NCBI RefSeq assembly: GCF_007066085.1
Contig: NZ_CP041405.1
Span: forward strand, 3,197,001-3,261,000
Direction: 5' to 3'
DNA: 64,000 nt
From: Paenibacillus thiaminolyticus
GTDB lineage: Bacteria; Bacillota; Bacilli; Paenibacillales; Paenibacillaceae
Part shown: piece after piece, positions 17,643 to 28,695 of the stretch
Numbering within the stretch: position 1 is the stretch's first letter
How the letters are laid out: every line of letters begins with the position of its first letter
Program-made: the position numbers and the translations under genes
Notes under the pieces: model-generated
Told to the model about the DNA's origin: nothing
Database searches by the model: none
Seen by the model: the letters and a program-made list of their open reading frames with translations, nothing else

Positions 17643-18705
17643 GCAGTTTTCCTTACATCCTTTTACGATTACTATCATTTATCCGCTTATTTCATTTTTT
17701 CTTTTTTTGTGGACGAAGGAAGACACCTTGTTTCTTGTATCTACATGTTTTGTATTAGGTTTTGCATGTATTACAATTCACGAGTTAGGTCATGTTTTTG
17801 CCGATTATGTAATGGGATCAAAGTTTCATTTCATGTCAGCAGGTCCGATTCTACTCTTGCCAGGCAAGCAGGGCCAATTCAGAGTTGCTTTAAACTCCGA
17901 TTTATATATGATGTGTGGCATGGCAAGCAGCTATATCCCTTCGAACCATTTATCAGATAAAGTGCTGCAAAAAAAACTGATTCCCGCTTATTTGGGTGGT
18001 CCGCTTGCTAATTTGTTTGCCATTGTGATAGGTTTCCTCGTCAGATTAATGCCAATTGAAAACGAGTGGTTATGGGATGCAACGAGTTATTTCATCATTC
18101 TGAATATGGCAATATTTATTGGTACAGCGTTTCCTTTTAGTAGTTATACAGATGGCGGCAAAATATTGGAACTGATTCGTGGACGAAATATGGAGCCTTA
18201 TCGTATAGGGAACCAGTATCTGAATCCGGATTTTACATTAACTGCTTCAACGGTCAATGCTTGCGAGCAGCAGCTTGATGAAACACCCCAGCTTTCCAAA
18301 AGCTATCACCTAGGCATCACGCTCATACAATACCACATGCAAAATCGTAATTATGAGCGCAGCTTGCATATTATTGATCAACTGACCAGTAAGCTTACAA
18401 AAGGAGATGATCCGATTATGGAAAATCTGATTTCTTTTTATCGCGGCTTATTCCTATGGGCATCTAAATCAGACATTGATGAAGACATTCTAGCGCGGCT
18501 TAAAAATATTAATTATACCTATGGCCGTTCTTTTTGCTATCTGGCGGAAGCAATGATTCATTATGCCGAAGGACACCAAACAGACAACCGACAGAAGCTC
18601 TTACAGCATTCAAAAAAATGGCTTTACAAGATTATGGATCATCGCCAAGAAGATATTATTACCTATGCAATTGATTCTATTCAAAAAAATGAGATGTGCG
18701 CATGA
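17629..18705 (+). CDS. M50-like site-2-type membrane metalloprotease
   Basis: 358 residues with several hydrophobic helices in the N-terminal half. The zinc motif HELGH is at 51-55, and the second ligand region TDGGKIL has D175; both match the M50 (S2P/SpoIVFB) family. A soluble C-terminal region of about 150 residues (from about 205) looks helical and repeat-like. It overlaps the flavoprotein gene and lanT (ATGA), so it belongs to the operon. M50 proteases are not a standard part of lanthipeptide operons; it could trim leaders or signal peptides, provide self-protection, or act in regulation. Confidence 0.8.
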   Translation: MLKFKQFSLHPFTITIIYPLISFFLFLWTKEDTLFLVSTCFVLGFACITIHELGHVFADYVMGSKFHFMSAGPILLLPGKQGQFRVALNSDLYMMCGMASSYIPSNHLSDKVLQKKLIPAYLGGPLANLFAIVIGFLVRLMPIENEWLWDATSYFIILNMAIFIGTAFPFSSYTDGGKILELIRGRNMEPYRIGNQYLNPDFTLTASTVNACEQQLDETPQLSKSYHLGITLIQYHMQNRNYERSLHIIDQLTSKLTKGDDPIMENLISFYRGLFLWASKSDIDEDILARLKNINYTYGRSFCYLAEAMIHYAEGHQTDNRQKLLQHSKKWLYKIMDHRQEDIITYAIDSIQKNEMCA

Positions 18706-20840
18706 CGATACGAAAAAGAGTGCCTTTTATCCAACAGATGGAATATAGTGAATGTGGTTTAGCTTGTCTGGCCATGCTTTTGAATTATTATCGTCATCAT
18801 ATAGACCTCAATCAATTAAGAGAAGAGTATCCTGCTCCTAGAGGCGGCTACTCTCTCTTCAATTTGGTAGAAATAGCTCAAAACAAGCATTTCGAGACAG
18901 AAGCGTTCCGAACTGATACCGGGCACCTGAAACAACTTCATCTGCCGGCGATCATCCACTGGGAAGGCAAGCATTTTGTTTTGTTGGAAAAAATCCATGC
19001 TCGCAGCTATACCATTGTAGATCCGGCCAGCGGGCGTCAACGCATCACAGAGGAGGATTTTTTGCGCAAGTTCACAGGTTATATTGTGACACTGAAGCCC
19101 TCTTCCGATTTTGAAACAAAAAAAGCGACAACGAGCAGTCTTCTTTTAAATTATTTAAAAAAATATAAATGGATCCTCCTATCTATTCTTATATTTACAT
19201 TAGGTCTGCAAGCCGTTATGGTAAGCATTCCTTTATTCACGAAGTGGTTTATTGATCAGGTGGTAGCGACTAAAGATGCAAGCTTTCTAAGCCAAACGGG
19301 ATTTATGCTGTTGCTCATGCTTATTACGTATATTTTCATTAACGGTATGCGGAGTCTCATTATCGCTTTTGTCCAGACCAAGCTGGATCGCGCTATCATG
19401 GATGACTTTATGGATACTTTGCTGCATCTTCCCTTCCCTTTCTTCGACAATCGGAGTAACGGTGACATTTTGTTTAGGGCAAATTCAAATATTTATATTC
19501 GGGAAATTTTGTCAACTACCTTAGTTACGTTATTTATTGACTTATTGTTGTTAATTACCTATTCCGCAATGATGATCAAGTTTTCATTACAGCTTAGTCT
19601 AGTACTTATTTGTACAAGCGCTGTACTTGGACTTACATTGTTCCTCAATTCCAAGGTCGTTAGAAAGATGGTGGATAACAATATACGTGATAAAATTCAA
19701 GTTCAATCTACCGTCACGGAAATGGTCTATAATACGTTGGATATTAAGGTTTTAGGCATTGAGGACAGGCTGTTTGGTAAATGGAAAAAGAAATATGAGC
19801 ACCAGCTTCACAGCACACAAAAGCTTAATATTTGGGGGTCCTTAATTCAGACATTCACCTCTGCAATCCAAGTGATTCTCCCGCTTTTAATATTATGGCT
19901 TGGTGCTTTTATGGTGCTTCGAGGCGATATTACGATGGGGACGTTACTTGCCTTCAGCTCCATTGCAGGTTCTTTTATCACCCCTGTCATCTCGATCAGC
20001 AATAACTATACTGAACTTGTGTCGTTAAAGTCTTATTTCTCACGTATTCAAGATGTGTTGAAGACTAAAAAAGAACAGGAGCAACCCGATAAGCTACTTG
20101 CCCCTAAGCAATTGAAGGGAAAAATTGAGTTCCGGAATGTATCATTTAAATACAATCGTTTTAATGAAGAAATAATTAAAAACATTTCTTTTATTATTCA
20201 TCCCGGGGAAAGTGCAGCGATTGTAGGTCACTCTGGTTCAGGGAAAAGCACCATTGCCAAGCTGCTTTTAGGGCTTAACAAACCTGCCTCAGGCCAAATT
20301 CTGATAGATGATATTCCGATTGAACAATATAACCTAGTTAAGCTTAGAGCCTTGATGGGTTCGGTGCTTCAAGAAGCCCAACTGTTTAACGGAACGATCA
20401 GAGAAAATATTCGAATGAGCTCTGAAGCAAATGATGAGCAGGTTATTCATGCTGCACAGAAGGCTTATATTTACAATGAAATCATGAGTACACCATTAGG
20501 CTTCGATACGATTGTTACAGAATCCGGAGCTAACTTTTCGGGTGGACAACGCCAACGTTTACTTTTGGCAAGAGCATTGGTGTCCGCGCCAAAGGTACTT
20601 ATATTGGATGAAGCAACAAGCAGCTTGGATAACATATCTGAATTGTATATTAAAAAAAGCATCAGCAAACAGCCATGCACCAAGCTCATCATTGCCCATC
20701 GACTGGATACGATTCAAGATGCGGATAAAATTCTGCTCCTGCATAACGGTCAAATAATCGAAGAAGGCGATCATACCAGCCTCATTCATCAGCAAGGTCA
20801 TTATTATGATTTGTATGTAAAGAAAGGAGAGGTTGTATGA
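18702..20840 (+). CDS. lanT: Bifunctional C39 peptidase/ABC exporter LanT
   Basis: Exports the modified lanthipeptides while cutting the leader after the double-glycine-type site. The 712-residue protein has an N-terminal C39 peptidase with catalytic C18 (YSECGLACLAM) and His/Asp in HWEGKHFVLLEK...IVDPASG. Six membrane helices follow (about 155-440), then an ATPase domain with Walker A GHSGSGKS (K515), the signature FSGGQRQR and Walker B VLILDEATSSLD. The ATG at 18702 overlaps the M50 stop codon (ATGA); a GTG at 18696 is possible. The product is expected to cut lanA1 after GA and lanA2 after GG. Confidence 0.94.
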   Translation: MTIRKRVPFIQQMEYSECGLACLAMLLNYYRHHIDLNQLREEYPAPRGGYSLFNLVEIAQNKHFETEAFRTDTGHLKQLHLPAIIHWEGKHFVLLEKIHARSYTIVDPASGRQRITEEDFLRKFTGYIVTLKPSSDFETKKATTSSLLLNYLKKYKWILLSILIFTLGLQAVMVSIPLFTKWFIDQVVATKDASFLSQTGFMLLLMLITYIFINGMRSLIIAFVQTKLDRAIMDDFMDTLLHLPFPFFDNRSNGDILFRANSNIYIREILSTTLVTLFIDLLLLITYSAMMIKFSLQLSLVLICTSAVLGLTLFLNSKVVRKMVDNNIRDKIQVQSTVTEMVYNTLDIKVLGIEDRLFGKWKKKYEHQLHSTQKLNIWGSLIQTFTSAIQVILPLLILWLGAFMVLRGDITMGTLLAFSSIAGSFITPVISISNNYTELVSLKSYFSRIQDVLKTKKEQEQPDKLLAPKQLKGKIEFRNVSFKYNRFNEEIIKNISFIIHPGESAAIVGHSGSGKSTIAKLLLGLNKPASGQILIDDIPIEQYNLVKLRALMGSVLQEAQLFNGTIRENIRMSSEANDEQVIHAAQKAYIYNEIMSTPLGFDTIVTESGANFSGGQRQRLLLARALVSAPKVLILDEATSSLDNISELYIKKSISKQPCTKLIIAHRLDTIQDADKILLLHNGQIIEEGDHTSLIHQQGHYYDLYVKKGEVV

Positions 20841-22228
20841 AGAAACTGATGTACTCTTGTTTATTTATGTTATTTGGAATGTTTATATTTACTTCTCATG
20901 TAGGAGCCCAAGCTGGCGAAACTACTATTTTATTCAAACCAGAGGTTTCACTAGAGGAAAAGCAAGAATTTTTAGCCCAAAATCAATTTGATCTGCTCTA
21001 TGAAATTCCAGAGGTAAATCTCGTCACGGTAAACATGGATGAAGCACAAATCGCAGAGCTAGAGCGGCACCCTTTCATTGAAGCTTTAAATCCGGCAACC
21101 TCCATAAAAAAACCGGAGATAACCACAATTCAACCTGTCACCTTTCGGCCTGTGCAAAGACTTCAAACTCTGATGAGTCCTATTTCATTGTTATGGGATT
21201 TTCAATGGGATATGAAGGCAGTGACCTCAGACGGTCAAAGCTATTCCTTGCATACACCTTCAACGGGAACGGTGATTGGCATTATTGATTCAGGGATTGA
21301 TACCTCCCATCCAGATTTACAGCATAGCATTGTAGAGGGATCAAAAAATTTAGTTCCCGCAGGCGGACATAATGGAACAGAGCCGGAAGAGCAAGGAAAA
21401 CTTGATGATATTGAGGATAAATTAGGACATGGTACAGGCGTGGCGGGACAAATTACAGCAAATGGTATGCTTAAAGGCGCTGCCCCGGGTATCGGTATTA
21501 AAGTTTACCGAGTATTCGGAACCAAATCGGCAAAAACAAGCTGGGTGATTAAAGCAATTATTGAAGCGGCTAACGATGAGGTAGATGTCATCAACTTAAG
21601 CATAGGTGAATATATGCTCGTCAGCGGCCAATTTAGCAATGGAGCTAATGATTCGGCTGAATATAACGCTTATAAGCGTGCTATAAATTATGCCTATGAA
21701 AAAGGCAGCGTTGTTGTCGCCTCAGTTGGAAATGACGGTGTACAAATATCAGACAATCAACAAATGATAGATGTATTAAATAGCAAGCTGAATAATATCA
21801 CCGTGGTCGAAGGAAAAGTGCTGGATATGCCCGGACATCATCAAAATGTTGTGGCCGTTGGTTCAACTGGACCAACAAAGGAGCTGTCCTTATTCAGCAA
21901 CTATGATCAAGACTTCCTAAATGTGCTTGCGCCAGGAGGGGATTTCAGATACTTGTATCAATATGGACAAGACCAATGGACAGAAGAGAAATGGTTTGAA
22001 AAAGAGCTGTTACTCACAACTTGGCTTGAAGGCGGGTACAATTATGATGCCGGAACGTCATTTGCAGCACCAAAGGTTTCAGCCGCTGTAGCATTGATTA
22101 TAGATAAATACGGGTGGAAGGATAATCCCGAAAAAGTGATGGGGCATTTAAAAAACTATTCTACTTACGAGCCGGATTTAACCGATAACTATCGCCATCT
22201 AAATATCGTTAATCTGCTCACGCATTAA
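20837..22228 (+). CDS. lanP: Subtilisin-like lanthipeptide leader peptidase LanP
   Basis: Secreted S8 serine protease of 463 residues. It has a signal peptide ending near SHVGAQA, a propeptide-like region (about 27-105), and the catalytic triad D151 (IIDSGIDTSHPD), H198 (GHGTGVAGQ) and S408 (GTSFAAPKV), with the oxyanion Asn in ASVGNDG. Its start overlaps lanT (ATGA). In cytolysin and lichenicidin systems the equivalent protease removes the spacer left after LanT cleavage. Here both spacers end in Arg (SDVEPR, NGMDVEVR), so cleavage after Arg is predicted. No gene for immunity or regulation follows. Confidence 0.92.
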   Translation: MKKLMYSCLFMLFGMFIFTSHVGAQAGETTILFKPEVSLEEKQEFLAQNQFDLLYEIPEVNLVTVNMDEAQIAELERHPFIEALNPATSIKKPEITTIQPVTFRPVQRLQTLMSPISLLWDFQWDMKAVTSDGQSYSLHTPSTGTVIGIIDSGIDTSHPDLQHSIVEGSKNLVPAGGHNGTEPEEQGKLDDIEDKLGHGTGVAGQITANGMLKGAAPGIGIKVYRVFGTKSAKTSWVIKAIIEAANDEVDVINLSIGEYMLVSGQFSNGANDSAEYNAYKRAINYAYEKGSVVVASVGNDGVQISDNQQMIDVLNSKLNNITVVEGKVLDMPGHHQNVVAVGSTGPTKELSLFSNYDQDFLNVLAPGGDFRYLYQYGQDQWTEEKWFEKELLLTTWLEGGYNYDAGTSFAAPKVSAAVALIIDKYGWKDNPEKVMGHLKNYSTYEPDLTDNYRHLNIVNLLTH

Positions 22229-22437
22229 TCTGTTCAAAACTAATACAATCAGCACCAGTTCTTCCCCGCATAACCTTCCAGCCAATAAGGAAGACTTCAT
22301 TACCGGTGCGGAGGGAAAGAAGCAATTCGCAGCACCAGAACGTACTTCTCAACGACGGGGAGAGGATGCCTCCGGACTTTTCGCAGCAAAGGACAGATAT
22401 CAACCTAACCACAAGCGGCCTATGTGCCCATCGGAGA

Positions 22438-22468
22438 AAAAGGTCCCTGCCGCATCAGGCAGGGACCT
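22438..22468 (-). terminator. Rho-independent terminator of the arginine operon
   Basis: An 11-bp perfect stem (aggtccctgcc / ggcagggacct) with a 6-base loop; the reverse strand then continues with a T-rich tail. It lies about 125 bases beyond the argH stop codon. Confidence 0.8.
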
Positions 22469-22481
22469 CTAGAATTACCTT

Positions 22482-22522
22482 GGCATGCGTCAGCGCCTCA
22501 CGGGACGCTATTAACGCATGCC
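22482..22522. repeat. Inverted repeat between lanP and argH
   Basis: Arms ggcatgcgt (22482-22490) and acgcatgcc (22514-22522), each containing the palindrome gcatgc, with inner agcg/cgct pairing. It is close to the argH terminator. No T-run follows. Role unknown; the remaining gap 22229-22592 shows no gene and no clear lanP terminator. Confidence 0.4.
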
Positions 22523-22592
22523 CAGCGTTATAACGGGCAAGGCCCATTTTCATGAACCCGATGTGTCCGAAATGTAACGGTTATGCATTCGG

Positions 22593-23993
22593 CTACTTCT
22601 CCTGCACCCAGGCCGCCGTCTTCGCCGCTGCTTGCTCGGCGCGGGCGATCGCCGCCTGCACCTGACCGGTCGCGGTGCCGCCGTATACGTTCCGGGCGTT
22701 GACCACGTTCTCCGGCTGCAGCACCGTATAGATGTGCTCGTCGAACAACGGGGAGAATTGCTGGAATTCTTCCAGGGTCAGATCGAGCAAAAACTTGTTC
22801 CTCTCGATGCAGTAGAGCACCGTCTTGCCGATTACTTCATGCGCCTGCCGGAACGGCAAGCCTTTGTTCACGAGGAAGTCGGCGATGTCGGTCGCGTTGG
22901 AGAAGTCCTGGCGGACCGCGTCGGCCATCCGGCCGCGGTTGACCTTCATCGTGCCGATCATCGGCGCGAACAGACGTAGCGCTCCATCGAGCGTATCCAC
23001 CGTATCGAACATGCCTTCCTTGTCTTCCTGCATGTCTTTGTTGTACGCGAGCGGCAGCGCCTTGAGCACGGTCAGCATGCCGACGAGATGACCGTACACG
23101 CGTCCAGTCTTGCCACGCACCAGTTCGGCCACATCCGGATTTTTCTTCTGTGGCATAATACTCGAACCCGTGCAGAACGCGTCGTCCAGCTCGATGAATT
23201 GGAACTCGGTACTCGACCAGAGCACCATCTCCTCGCACAGCCGGGACAGGTGCATCATAATGAGCGACGCGTTCGAGAGGAACTCGACGATGAAATCGCG
23301 GTCGCTCACCGCATCGAGGCTGTTCTCGTACACGCGGTCGAAGCCAAGCAGCTCGGCGACCAGATGCCGATCGATGGCGAAGGTCGTTCCCGCCAAGGCG
23401 CCGGCGCCAAGCGGCAGAACATTGATCCGCTTGTAGCTGTCGATAAGGCGCTCGATATCGCGCTCGAACATGGATACGTACGCCATCAGATGATGGGCGA
23501 ACAGGATCGGCTGCGCCCGCTGCAAATGAGTGTATCCCGGCACGATCGTGCCGATATTTTCCTTGGCCTGCTTGATAAGCGCGTTCTGCAGGTCAGCCAG
23601 CAGGCCGACGAAGGAGACGACATGCTTGCGCAAGTAGAGATGCATATCGGTCGCCACCTGATCGTTGCGGCTTCGTCCCGTATGCAGCTTCCCGCCGACC
23701 GGGCCGACGATTTCTATCAGCGTCTTTTCGATATTCATATGGATATCTTCATCAGATACGGAATATTCCATCTCGCCGTTCTGAATCCGGTTCAAGACTT
23801 GATTCAATCCGTTTTTAATAGTCTCGACATCGTCCTGCGGTAGAATTCCGCAGCGGCCCAGCATGGTGACATGCGCGAGGCTGCCCTGAATGTCTTCTTC
23901 TGCCATCAATTTGTCAAATGAGATCGAGGCCGTATATTGTTCCACCAGCTCGTTCGTCTGCTTCGTGAACCGGCCGCCCCATAATTTGCTCAC
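22593..23993 (-). CDS. argH: Argininosuccinate lyase
   Basis: Last step of arginine synthesis: cleaves argininosuccinate to arginine and fumarate. The 466-residue protein starts [11 protein letters not shown] (GTG start, preceded by GGAGGGGG) and carries the fumarase-superfamily signature [13 protein letters not shown] preferred this GTG because the extra 19 residues upstream are not family-like. It is the last gene of argCJBDFGH, 126 bases after argG. Confidence 0.96.
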   Translation of the reverse strand: MSKLWGGRFTKQTNELVEQYTASISFDKLMAEEDIQGSLAHVTMLGRCGILPQDDVETIKNGLNQVLNRIQNGEMEYSVSDEDIHMNIEKTLIEIVGPVGGKLHTGRSRNDQVATDMHLYLRKHVVSFVGLLADLQNALIKQAKENIGTIVPGYTHLQRAQPILFAHHLMAYVSMFERDIERLIDSYKRINVLPLGAGALAGTTFAIDRHLVAELLGFDRVYENSLDAVSDRDFIVEFLSNASLIMMHLSRLCEEMVLWSSTEFQFIELDDAFCTGSSIMPQKKNPDVAELVRGKTGRVYGHLVGMLTVLKALPLAYNKDMQEDKEGMFDTVDTLDGALRLFAPMIGTMKVNRGRMADAVRQDFSNATDIADFLVNKGLPFRQAHEVIGKTVLYCIERNKFLLDLTLEEFQQFSPLFDEHIYTVLQPENVVNARNVYGGTATGQVQAAIARAEQAAAKTAAWVQEK

Positions 23994-24119
23994 CCTGTAA
24001 CCCCCTCCACCTTGCTTGCGTTGCAGACCCGCAACCCGTGCCTGCGGCAAGCGGCTGCAGCTGCCGTACGTAACTGCCTTGCGCAGCTCCCTAGTCTCCG
24101 CCTGCCTGTTCCGTGCTGT

Positions 24120-25376
24120 CTATTGCTCCAGCTTGGCTCCGTGCACGCTGGCGCCATGGACGCCGGATGCGACCTTCAGCCGCAGCGCGTTCAGATGAAT
24201 GAAGCCGGTCGCATCATTCTGATCGTAAGCCTGGGTCGGATCGGCTTCCATCGTTGCGATATCCGGGTTGTACAGGCTCAACGGGCTCTGCACCCCGGCG
24301 CCGAGGACATTGCCTTTGTACAGCTTCAGGCGAACGGTGCCCGTCACATGCTTCTGGCTCTCGTCCACGAGCGCTTGAATCGCAAGGCGTTCCGGGGCGA
24401 ACCAGAAGCCGTTATACACGATCGAGCTATACTTCGGAATGAGCGAGTCACGCAGATGCATCACTTCGCGGTCCATCGTGAGCGACTCCATTTTCCGGTG
24501 TGCAGTGAACAGAATCGTCCCTCCCGGCGTCTCGTATACGCCCCGGCTCTTCATGCCGACGAAGCGGTTCTCGACCATGTCGACGCGGCCGATGCCGTGC
24601 TTGCCGCCAAGCTCATTCAGCTTGTTCATCACCTGCAGCGGCGTCATATGCTCACCGTTGACCGCGACGCAGTTCCCCTGATCGAACGTCAATTCGACGT
24701 ACTCGGCTTCGTCTGGCGCGTCTTCCGGCGCCACGCTCAGCACGTACATTTCCTTGTTGCTGTCGGCAGCCGCGTCGAACCACGGATCCTCCAGCATGCC
24801 GCTCTCGAAGCTGATATGAAGCAGGTTGCGGTCGGTCGAGTACGGCTTCGCCGCCGATGCCTGCACCGGAATGCCATGCTTCTCCGCATAAGCGATCATC
24901 TCGGCGCGGCCCGGGAATTGGGACCGGAACTCTTCGGAGCGCCATGGGGCGATCACTTCGATGTCCGGCGCCAGCGACGCGACAGCCAGCTCGAAGCGCA
25001 CCTGATCATTGCCTTTGCCCGTCGCGCCATGCGCAATGAACTTGGCCCCCTCCTTGCGGGCGATCTCGACCATGCGCTTCGCAATCAGCGGCCGCGCGAT
25101 GCTCGTGCCGAGCAAATATTGGCCTTCGTACAGGGCGCCCGCCTGGAACATCGGGTAGATGAAATCGCGAGCGAACTCCTCCTGGAGATCGTCGATATAT
25201 ACTTTGGATGCGCCGGTCGCGATCGCTTTCGCTTCGAGGCCGTCCAGTTCTTCCTTCTGGCCCACATCTGCGGTGAACGCGATAATTTCGGCGTCATAGG
25301 TTTCTTTTAACCAGGTTAAAATGACCGACGTATCGAGGCCGCCCGAATACGCCAATACGATTTTGATCTTTTCCAC
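24120..25376 (-). CDS. argG: Argininosuccinate synthase
   Basis: ATP-dependent ligation of citrulline and aspartate. The 418-residue protein starts [17 protein letters not shown], with the PP-loop SGGLDTS at the N terminus, and further conserved stretches [13 protein letters not shown] and [14 protein letters not shown]. It is placed between argF and argH. Confidence 0.96.
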   Translation of the reverse strand: MEKIKIVLAYSGGLDTSVILTWLKETYDAEIIAFTADVGQKEELDGLEAKAIATGASKVYIDDLQEEFARDFIYPMFQAGALYEGQYLLGTSIARPLIAKRMVEIARKEGAKFIAHGATGKGNDQVRFELAVASLAPDIEVIAPWRSEEFRSQFPGRAEMIAYAEKHGIPVQASAAKPYSTDRNLLHISFESGMLEDPWFDAAADSNKEMYVLSVAPEDAPDEAEYVELTFDQGNCVAVNGEHMTPLQVMNKLNELGGKHGIGRVDMVENRFVGMKSRGVYETPGGTILFTAHRKMESLTMDREVMHLRDSLIPKYSSIVYNGFWFAPERLAIQALVDESQKHVTGTVRLKLYKGNVLGAGVQSPLSLYNPDIATMEADPTQAYDQNDATGFIHLNALRLKVASGVHGASVHGAKLEQ

Positions 25377-25433
25377 TTCTGTCTCCCCCGTTCCTCTTCA
25401 TCCCGTTCCTGCCATACTATCTCTTCTATCCCG

Positions 25434-26384
<951 letters not shown>

Positions 26385-26409
26385 AAAGCCACCTCCGTAA
26401 TCCGTCTCG

Positions 26410-26428
26410 TCGCGGCGGTTCGCCGCGA
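26410..26428. repeat. Small hairpin in the argD-argF gap
   Basis: Perfect 8-bp arms tcgcggcg / cgccgcga with a 3-base loop in the 121-base gap between argD and argF. There is no T-run; it may be an intercistronic mRNA hairpin. Confidence 0.35.
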
Positions 26429-26505
26429 ATGTATTCCTGTTGCGCCTTCAATGAACGAAGCCCCCGGCCGCAAGCGCCCGGCAGGCTCCGGGTATGGTAT
26501 TTGAT

Positions 26506-27708
26506 TTATACGAGCGCCTTCGCCAGCGAACGCGCCTCCAGCACTTGATGCAGAATCGAGACCGCCTCATCGATCTCCTCCGGCGTTACGAGCAGATTCG
26601 GCAGCAGCCGGACGACGTTCGGACCGGCCGTAATGACGAGGAGTCCGGCGGCGCGGGCCGCTTCCACGATGTCCGCGGCCGGTTCGCTGCATTCGATTCC
26701 GATAATGAGCCCCAAGCCGCGGACATCCTTCACCACCGGCACGTCGCTCAGCTTCACCTTCAGCGAGTTCAGCAGATACGCTCCGCGCTCCGCCGCCCGC
26801 TGGGCGGCCTTCTCCTCGATCATCGTCTCCATCGTGCCGATGACCGCGGACATCGCGAGCGGATTGCCGCCGAAGGTTGAGCCGTGGCTGCCGGGGCCGA
26901 ACGCTTCGCGCAGATGCTCCTTGGCGAGCATCGCGCCGACCGGGAAGCCGCTGCCCAGCCCCTTCGCAACGGTGAATATATCGGGCTCAAGCCCGTAATG
27001 CTCGTGCGCGAACAGCGCTCCCGTGCGGCCCATGCCGGTCTGCACCTCGTCGATGATAAGCAGCAGCCCGTGTTCGGCGCACAGCTTCGCCACTTCTTGG
27101 GCGAAGGCTGCCTTAATCGTATGCACGCCGCCTTCGGCCTGCACGATCTCCAGCATGATAGCGGCTGTCTTATCGCTCACGGCCGCCCGCAGGCTCTCGA
27201 TATCGTTGAATGGCACATAGCGGAAGCCTTCCGGCAGCGGGTGAAACCCTTCCTTCACCTTATCCTGCCCTGTCGCTGTCAGCGTCGCCAGCGTCCGTCC
27301 GTGGAACGACTGCTGGAACGTAATGATCTCATAGCGTCCGCTCTTGGCCACCTTGGCGTGGTAGCGGCGGGCCAGCTTGATGGCGGCCTCATTCGCTTCC
27401 GCTCCACTGTTGCAAAAGAAGACCGCGTCCGCGCAGGTATGCTTCGTCAGCCATTCGGCCGCCTGCTCCTGCTGCGGAATGCGGAACAGGTTGGAGACGT
27501 GCCAGAGCGTCTCCAGTTGCTCCTGCACGCGCGCCTTGACCCGCTCCGGCACATGCCCGAGATTCGCGACAGCAATGCCGCTCATGAAGTCGAGATACGA
27601 GTTGCCCCGATCATCCCATAATCGGCTGCCGCTTCCTTTCACGAGTGTCATTGGATAGCGCGCATAGGTTGGCAATAATGATGATGTTACGTTGTCCGCC
27701 TGCGTCAC
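26506..27708 (-). CDS. argD: Acetylornithine aminotransferase
   Basis: PLP enzyme converting N-acetylglutamate semialdehyde to N-acetylornithine. The 400-residue class III aminotransferase has GAEANEAAIKLAR, the Asp motif LLIIDEVQTGMGRTG and the PLP lysine in TVAKGLGSGFPVGA. The GTG start overlaps the argB stop codon (GTGA), so the two are coupled. Confidence 0.95.
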   Translation of the reverse strand: MTQADNVTSSLLPTYARYPMTLVKGSGSRLWDDRGNSYLDFMSGIAVANLGHVPERVKARVQEQLETLWHVSNLFRIPQQEQAAEWLTKHTCADAVFFCNSGAEANEAAIKLARRYHAKVAKSGRYEIITFQQSFHGRTLATLTATGQDKVKEGFHPLPEGFRYVPFNDIESLRAAVSDKTAAIMLEIVQAEGGVHTIKAAFAQEVAKLCAEHGLLLIIDEVQTGMGRTGALFAHEHYGLEPDIFTVAKGLGSGFPVGAMLAKEHLREAFGPGSHGSTFGGNPLAMSAVIGTMETMIEEKAAQRAAERGAYLLNSLKVKLSDVPVVKDVRGLGLIIGIECSEPAADIVEAARAAGLLVITAGPNVVRLLPNLLVTPEEIDEAVSILHQVLEARSLAKALV

Positions 27709-28562
27709 TGTACTCCCTCCTTATCCTGTTCCTGCACGATTCGCGTGCCAATAATCTCTCCGCTCATCAGGCGATGCAATATTCCGGGCTCCGCTCCGTC
27801 TGCGATGACGACTTCCTTCACTCCGCCCGCCATGCACTGCATCGCGGCGCGAACCTTTGGAATCATCCCGCCGTAAATCTCTCCGCTCGCGATCATCGAC
27901 TCGATCGCCTCTGTCGTCACGACGGGCAGAACGGTGCGAACGCCGTCGTTCATCTTCATAATTCCCGGCACATCGGTAATGACGATGAGCCGCTCCACGC
28001 CGAGATGCGCAGCAACCGCGCCGGCCGCCGTATCCGCATTAATGTTGTAGCGCTGTCCGCCGCCGTCGAGTCCGATCGGCGCGATTACCAGCATATACTG
28101 TTGGCCGATCAGCGCCTCTACTAACTCGGCATTTACCTGCGTTACGTCGCCGACGTAGCCGACTTCCGTCTCGTTGGCGACCGGCCGGGCCTGTATGAGC
28201 CCGCCGTCCGTTCCCGACAGGCCGACCGCACGCGCGCCCGTCCCGGTCAAGCGCCGGACAATCTGCTTGTTGATCTGTCCGGCCAGCACCATTTCCACAA
28301 CGTCCAGCACGGTCTCATCCGTCTTGCGCAGCCCGCCTACGAATTCGCTCTCGATGCCGAGCTTGTCGAGCATCGCCGAGATCGCCGGACCGCCGCCGTG
28401 CACGATGACCGGCATCATGCCTTCCGCCTGCAGCTGCGTCAGCTGCTGATAGAATGTATCGGGCAGCGCCGCCAGGGTGCTGCCGCCGCATTTCATAACG
28501 AACCGTTCCGTCCGTACGAAGCGCTTCGTCTTCGTTCCCTTCTCCTGATCCTGAGACAACAT
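27705..28562 (-). CDS. argB: Acetylglutamate kinase
   Basis: Second step of the acetylated route: phosphorylates N-acetylglutamate. About 285 residues, with VMKCGGSTL near the N terminus, the substrate loop VHGGGPAIS and the nucleotide region PIGLDGGGQRYNINADTAAGAVA. The start is uncertain: ATG at 28562 or TTG at 28568, the latter better spaced from GAGAGGGGG. A longer frame to 28634 adds unrelated residues. In a linear (ArgJ) pathway this kinase is often arginine-insensitive, which I cannot judge. Confidence 0.94.
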   Translation of the reverse strand: MLSQDQEKGTKTKRFVRTERFVMKCGGSTLAALPDTFYQQLTQLQAEGMMPVIVHGGGPAISAMLDKLGIESEFVGGLRKTDETVLDVVEMVLAGQINKQIVRRLTGTGARAVGLSGTDGGLIQARPVANETEVGYVGDVTQVNAELVEALIGQQYMLVIAPIGLDGGGQRYNINADTAAGAVAAHLGVERLIVITDVPGIMKMNDGVRTVLPVVTTEAIESMIASGEIYGGMIPKVRAAMQCMAGGVKEVVIADGAEPGILHRLMSGEIIGTRIVQEQDKEGVQ

Positions 28563-28695
28563 GTGCAAGGTCCATCCCCCTCTCCACCGGGAAGCCAATC
28601 TCTTTGTAAGCCTATTACATCTATTTAGTAACATTATTACTGCCTATTTTCTTAGCGGGATAAATGATTCATCCCGTCAATTATCCAAGGTCTGT

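Noticed and set aside
24012..25310. 432-codon plus-strand frame opposite argG
   Set aside because: Shadow of argG; no recognisable motif.
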